A stretch of 64,000 nt of DNA. It comes from Curtobacterium flaccumfaciens (GTDB lineage: Bacteria > Actinomycetota > Actinomycetes > Actinomycetales > Microbacteriaceae). The first letter of the stretch is position 1, and every line of letters begins with the position of its first letter. The notes under the pieces are model-generated. The model worked only from the letters and a program-made list of their open reading frames with translations. It searched no databases and was not told the DNA's origin. The DNA lies in contig NZ_SNVW01000005.1 in assembly GCF_004361695.1 (NCBI RefSeq), positions 180,291 to 244,290 of the forward strand. The letters are read 5' to 3'. The translations under genes were made by a program, and so were the position numbers. This document shows positions 60,402-64,000 of this stretch, piece after piece.

Positions 60402-60572
60402 ATGTCTGCTCGGAGTCTCACCGTGACCGGTGTCGTCGTGATCGCGTTCGCGCTGCTTGTGTGGATCATCAATCCGACGATTCATGGGGTGAGTTTCGTG
60501 GTGCTGGTCGTCGCGCTCGTCGCTGGCCTTGCCTGCGTCGTCCTGGGGATCGTGCGGCGTCCACGAGGTTGA
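60402..60572 (+). CDS. 56-residue membrane protein
   Basis: This protein has two hydrophobic helices (LTVTGVVVIAFALLVWII, VVLVVALVAGLACVVLGIV) joined by a short loop and a basic end RRPRG. The family is not recognised. Similar two-helix mini-proteins are common in actinobacteria. The start is ATG 60402, with TTG 60390 as an alternative. Confidence 0.5.
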   Translation: MSARSLTVTGVVVIAFALLVWIINPTIHGVSFVVLVVALVAGLACVVLGIVRRPRG

Positions 60573-60655
60573 TCCTCGTCTGTGTTGAACCCCGTCCCAC
60601 CGGGGGATCGGGTACCGAGACGGTGCGGGCGGCGATGCCGATGGTAGACAGACGC

Positions 60656-60825
60656 ATGCGCATCCGCCCCCGGACTCTCACGCTCCTGATCGTTCTCGCG
60701 GCTTGCGAGTTGGCCTCCTCGTACTGCCCCCGGGAGTGCCAACGAAGATCCTCGGGGCGGCACTCATCGTTGTGGCGTTCGTGGTGCTGATCGTCGCAGG
60801 ACGAGCTGGCCGGTCGGGCCGCTGA
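60656..60825 (+). pseudogene. frameshifted small membrane protein
   Basis: The first frame reads MRIRPRTLTLLIVLA and then loses sense. After a shift near 60700, the next frame reads LLVLPPGVPTKILGAALIVV then VLIVAGRAGRSGR to a TGA at 60823-60825. Together they make a sensible two-helix protein of about 55 residues, but 170 bp is not a multiple of three. Confidence 0.55.
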
Positions 60826-60910
60826 CCGCCGGTAGGTGATCCATCCGCTGCCCGATGGCCGATCGGCTATCGAGACGCTGTGACGGAGGTGCTGGATAGG
60901 GTCCGGAGGC

Positions 60911-61844
60911 ATGGAAGCAACGACGCTTGAACCTCGCACCCTGGTCCCCGGCGACACCGTCGCGATCGTTTCGCCGGGCATCCTGGCCAGAGGACTCCGT
61001 GCCCGGCTGGATCGCCCAGCAGGTCGAGTCGTGGGGCCTTCGCGCAATGGTGGCTCCGCACGCACTCGACCACCGCGGCTACCTCGCCGGCACTGATGCC
61101 GACCGGATCGCAGACCTCAACAACGTCATCCGAGACCCGGCGGTCCGAGCCATCATCGCGTCAACCGGGGGATGCGGCAGCTTCCGGATCGCCCCAAACG
61201 TCGACGTCGACGCGCTCCGCACCGATCCCAAGCTGCTCATTGGGTACAGCGACATCACCGCGCTGCACTGTGTGTGGGACGCGGCCGGCGTCCCGACCCT
61301 GCACGGTGCGATCGCTGGCGCTCACGCTGACCATGTCCGACGGCTGCTCATGGAAGGCGCCCACACTGTCGTCGACGCTGACGCTGACGCCCTCTCGGCG
61401 GAGCTCACCACAGCAGGGCATGCGGAGGGGGTGCTCTTCGGTGGCAACCTTGAAATGCTGGCGCGATCGGTCGGGGTCGTGAACCTCTACCTCGCGGGCA
61501 GGATCTTCCTCCTCGAAATCAACCGCGCCGCGGGACTGGGCATGGTGGACCGGGCGCTGACGCAGCTGCGGTACTCCGGAGCACTCGACGGCGTTGCCGG
61601 CGTTGCGCTCGGCAGCATCGACCAATTCGCCAGCTACGAGGACCGCGGCTGGACGATCCTCGACACCCTCCGAGACCACCTCGATGTGCTCGGCGTCCCC
61701 GTCCTCGGCGGCCTACCCCTCGGACACATCGATGACCTCGTCACCGTGCCCCTCGGCACGCACGCCATCCTCGACGTCGATCAAGCTCGGCTCACGGTGT
61801 CCGCGCTGTCCGACGCTGCACAGATCCCGAAGACGCCCCGTTGA
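60911..61844 (+). pseudogene. S66 LD-carboxypeptidase with a frameshift
   Basis: The gene starts MEATTLEPRTLVPGDTVAIV-SPG in one frame. The rest of the protein is in another frame from about 60978 (WIAQQVESWGLR, YLAGTDADRIADLN, IASTGGCGSFRI, LLIGYSDITALH, GVLFGGNLEML). This is the S66 family order, with the nucleophile Ser in the GYSD block. The break lies at a GGG run (about 60975-60978). Intact enzymes cut L,D-bonds in recycled muropeptides. Either this copy is dead or the read has a one-base error. Confidence 0.75.
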
Positions 61845-62308
61845 CGGAACAGCTGAGCCGCGCTGTCGTCGCCGCCGGCATGTTCAGACGGACCCCGCTC
61901 GAACGGTCCGACCGACGGGTCGCATGGGACCGCGCCGACGAGTCGTTCTTCGCGGCCGGAGCGTGTCACGTTCTCGCGTACCGCTGCGCGGCAGCCCATC
62001 CGGGCGTCGCCGTCGGCATCCGAGCGATGCGGCGGGCTGATGACGGAGCCCTAGTCCACGTCGTCGCAGCGTGGGGTGAGTGACTTTTCGACTTCAACGG
62101 CTGGAGTCCGGCCTCGGACCTCCTCGTCGCGAACGAAGAATTTGAGCACATCGGGTTCAACCTCCATCCGATCGAGACGAGCATCGAGGACTTCTGCGTG
62201 CAGTGGAACCATCGGCTGCCGAATCAGTACCACCAAGACGCAACAGACCGAGCAGATGCTTTCGTCCGACGCTTCGCGCCCCCGTTTCTGGCCGCAACGA
62301 CGTCTTGA
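61841..62308 (+). pseudogene. hypothetical protein with an internal TGA codon
   Basis: A TTG at 61841 overlaps the S66 stop. The frame reads MTEQLSRAVVAAGMFRRTPL to AAWGE, then TGA (62081-62083), then continues without a break: LFDFNGWSPASDLLVANEEF and IEDFCVQWNHRLPNQYHQD to TGA at 62306-62308. Restoring TGA as TGG (Trp) gives a 155-residue protein. The downstream half is too coherent to be chance. The family is not recognised. Confidence 0.6.
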
Positions 62309-62350
62309 TGACCCATCCGCATGCGGGACGGCCGGAGGTACGGTGACCGC

Positions 62351-62527
62351 ATGAACCGTTCAAACGCCCTGTGGCTCATGTTCGCGCTGCTCGGCGTGGT
62401 GTTCCTTGGAGCCACAGCCGCCTTGTTCGCGCACGAATCATCGAGGCCGTTCGGATGGATCACACTCGTCAGCGCCATTGTCATCATGGCGAGTGCCTGG
62501 TTGGGCTACAGACGTTCCAAGCTGTGA
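62351..62527 (+). CDS. 58-residue membrane protein
   Basis: MNRSNALWLMFALLGVVFLG and WITLVSAIVIMASAWLGYR form two helices with a basic tail. No family is recognised. GGAGGTACGG lies upstream of ATG 62351. Confidence 0.5.
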   Translation: MNRSNALWLMFALLGVVFLGATAALFAHESSRPFGWITLVSAIVIMASAWLGYRRSKL

Positions 62528-62609
62528 ACAAGCGGTGCCGAGCGTTTCGATAGCCGATCGGTCACCGGACACCCCACTCGTACACCGCTTCGACCCGTAG
62601 TCTCGGCAC

Positions 62610-63053
62610 GTGACAGACCGGTTCTGCCAGCAACGCGATCCGATGGAGGTGCGCAGCCATGATGGGTCGGGGCGAGCGTCTGCCGGGTGGGTGGCCCTCG
62701 TACTTGTAGCGCTCTACTCGGCGCTGCTGGCGCTCGTGCTCTCGGTCGCGAACCGTGTCACGGCGGCGGACCTCGCCAGCGCAGGCGCAACACGGCACCC
62801 GTTCGACGACCCTCCGGTCCTGGTTGCTCGGGCGGAGTTCATGGTCGGGCTCGTCGGCGTCGCCGCGCTCCCCATCGCCCTCGCCGTGATCGCGCTCGGG
62901 TACCGCGGCGTGGTTCGAGGCTGGGTCGCCGGTCGACGAGTTGGCTGGGTGGCGCTCGTCATCGGCGGGGTTGGTCTGCTCCCCGCCCTCTTCGCCTGCC
63001 TGTTCGGGATGCTGATCTGCGTGCTCGACGGAGGAGTGATCGCCAGTAGCTGA
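62610..63053 (+). CDS. hypothetical membrane protein
   Basis: This 147-residue protein (GTG 62610) has three hydrophobic segments (WVALVLVALYSALLALVLSV, FMVGLVGVAALPIALAVIAL, WVALVIGGVGLLPALFACLF). No family is recognised. The frame is intact, unlike those of its neighbours. Confidence 0.6.
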   Translation: MTDRFCQQRDPMEVRSHDGSGRASAGWVALVLVALYSALLALVLSVANRVTAADLASAGATRHPFDDPPVLVARAEFMVGLVGVAALPIALAVIALGYRGVVRGWVAGRRVGWVALVIGGVGLLPALFACLFGMLICVLDGGVIASS

Positions 63054-63139
63054 CCATCGAAGCGAGCGAGACTGTCTCGACAGCCGATCCTTGGGTTCAG
63101 CCGGTCGTTGCAACACCACCGTGATTTGGAGTGTTGCAG

Positions 63140-64000
63140 ATGGGATCGAGGCTGGAACACCGTGCCCGAGAGGCGCGGTTCTGGGAGCTATTGAGACAGG
63201 GTCTCGGACGCACGGCGGCCTGTGATGCTGTCGGCGTGGACCGACGTCAGGGATACCGATGGGTCAAAGCAGCCGGCGGACGGAACCCGTTCGCCCACAC
63301 GCCCCGCTCCGACAGGTACCTCAGCCAAGAAGAGCGGCTCCAGATCGCAGACCTACGCCAGGACGGTGAGGGCGTGCGCGCGATCGCCAAAGCACTCGGT
63401 CGGTCGCCGTCGACGATCAGCCGCGAGCTCACCAGGAACGCAGCGGCTGGCGGAACCTACCGGCCGTACTCGGCTGAGAAGCAATGCCGTGCTCGTGCGC
63501 GACGCCCGAAACCGCGGAAACTCAACCGGCTGGAGCTCGCTCTGCAGGTCGAGCTGCGGTTGGTGCGGAACTGGTCCCCGGAGCAGATCCGTGATGACCT
63601 GGCTAGGACATTCCCCGACCGGCCGGAGATGCACGTGTCCCACGAGACGATCTACCAGTCCCTCTTCGTCCAAGGCCGCGGCCACCTGCGCGCTGACCTG
63701 CACAAACACCTCCGCACCGGCCGAGCCCTCCGCCGGCACCGCGGTGAACGTCGGCAAGCGTCGTGGTCGAAGATCCGCGACATGATCCTGATCAGCGAAC
63801 GCCCCGCTGAGGCCGACGACCGGGCTGTTCCCGGCCACTGGCAAGGCGACCTGATCGTCGGGATCAACGCCCGCAGCGCGATCGGCACCCTCGTCGAACG
63901 AACGACTCGGTACGTGATGCTGCTGCATTTGCCCAACGGGCACAGCGCCGACGCGGTCCGTGACGCGATGATCCCCACCATCCAGACCCTGCCCGAGCAT
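63140..64000 (+). CDS. IS30-family transposase (runs off the window)
   Basis: At least 287 codons are visible, with no stop. The N-terminal HTH (LGRTAACDAVGVDRRQGYRW) is followed by the IS30 signature RYLSQEERLQIADLRQDGEG then VRAIAKALGRSPSTISREL. The middle has HVSHETIYQSLF. The first catalytic Asp is in GHWQGDLIVG. ATG 63140. GTTGCAACACCACCG and GTGTTGCAG just upstream are candidate parts of the IS inverted repeat. Confidence 0.9.
   Translation, partial: MGSRLEHRAREARFWELLRQGLGRTAACDAVGVDRRQGYRWVKAAGGRNPFAHTPRSDRYLSQEERLQIADLRQDGEGVRAIAKALGRSPSTISRELTRNAAAGGTYRPYSAEKQCRARARRPKPRKLNRLELALQVELRLVRNWSPEQIRDDLARTFPDRPEMHVSHETIYQSLFVQGRGHLRADLHKHLRTGRALRRHRGERRQASWSKIRDMILISERPAEADDRAVPGHWQGDLIVGINARSAIGTLVERTTRYVMLLHLPNGHSADAVRDAMIPTIQTLPEH

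Noticed and set aside
62081..62083. TGA as a selenocysteine codon
   Set aside because: No SECIS-like hairpin or selenoprotein family is evident, and the context suits Trp; nonsense mutation is simpler.

Overview
The window is high-GC actinobacterial DNA. Gene order, DnaA boxes, parS sites and protein sequences fit a Microbacteriaceae chromosome (Curtobacterium-like; the genus is an inference). It starts at the replication origin and runs into a large accessory region.

Region 1 (1-23270) is the conserved origin neighbourhood. On the minus strand are the start of gnd, dnaN, an oriC-type spacer with DnaA boxes, and dnaA. The plus-strand run rpmH-rnpA-yidD-yidC-khpB(jag)-rsmG-parA-parB follows, with four parS sites between 6975 and 9773. 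Next on the minus strand come a DUF218 protein, ddl, an aminotransferase, trxA, trxB and a very long gene fusing a DUF6049-type exported domain to the lipid II flippase MurJ. The plus strand then carries pcnB (CCA-adding enzyme), rpsF-ssb-rpsR-rplI and dnaB. dnaB is preceded by a spacer with a second cluster of DnaA boxes.

Region 2 (23280-59991) is a 36.7-kb Tn7-like transposon whose ends can be placed to the base. It has 24-bp terminal inverted repeats matching at 20 positions (5'-TGTCG...CTTGTCC), repeated TnsB-type boxes, and a 5-bp target duplication GTTGT. It sits 4 bp past the dnaB stop codon. The tnsA-tnsB-tnsC-tniQ operon lies near the right end, and all catalytic motifs are visible. 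Cargo, left to right: a small YTPY-repeat protein; a remnant of another Mu/Tn7-type transposon; a uracil-DNA-glycosylase-fold protein and a TDT/SLAC1 transporter with a divergent LysR regulator; a fluoride cassette (UspA, phosphoglycerate mutase, two CrcB/Fluc channels, pyrophosphatase, a spare enolase); a metal block (DUF4396, DUF305, CmtR, two CDF exporters, CopC, two M23 peptidases, DsbA and TlpA oxidoreductases); an arsenic operon (ArsR, two flavoproteins, an ArsB-like pump, two arsenate reductases); two orphan MbcA/ParS-like proteins; and, between tniQ and the right end, a two-gene ATPase-plus-partner module that looks like an uncharacterised defence system.

Region 3 (59992-64000) begins with a second, related transposon end (TGTCGCC... 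with ACAACTTGTC boxes 20 bp apart). The spot beyond dnaB has therefore probably been hit more than once. The genes after it are small membrane proteins and an S66 peptidase. Three of them are broken by frameshifts or a stop codon, which suggests decaying cargo. The window ends inside an IS30-family transposase.

The main inference is that dnaB acts as an attachment site for this Tn7-like family, in the way glmS does for Tn7. The element packages metal, arsenic and fluoride resistance with a possible phage-defence pair.
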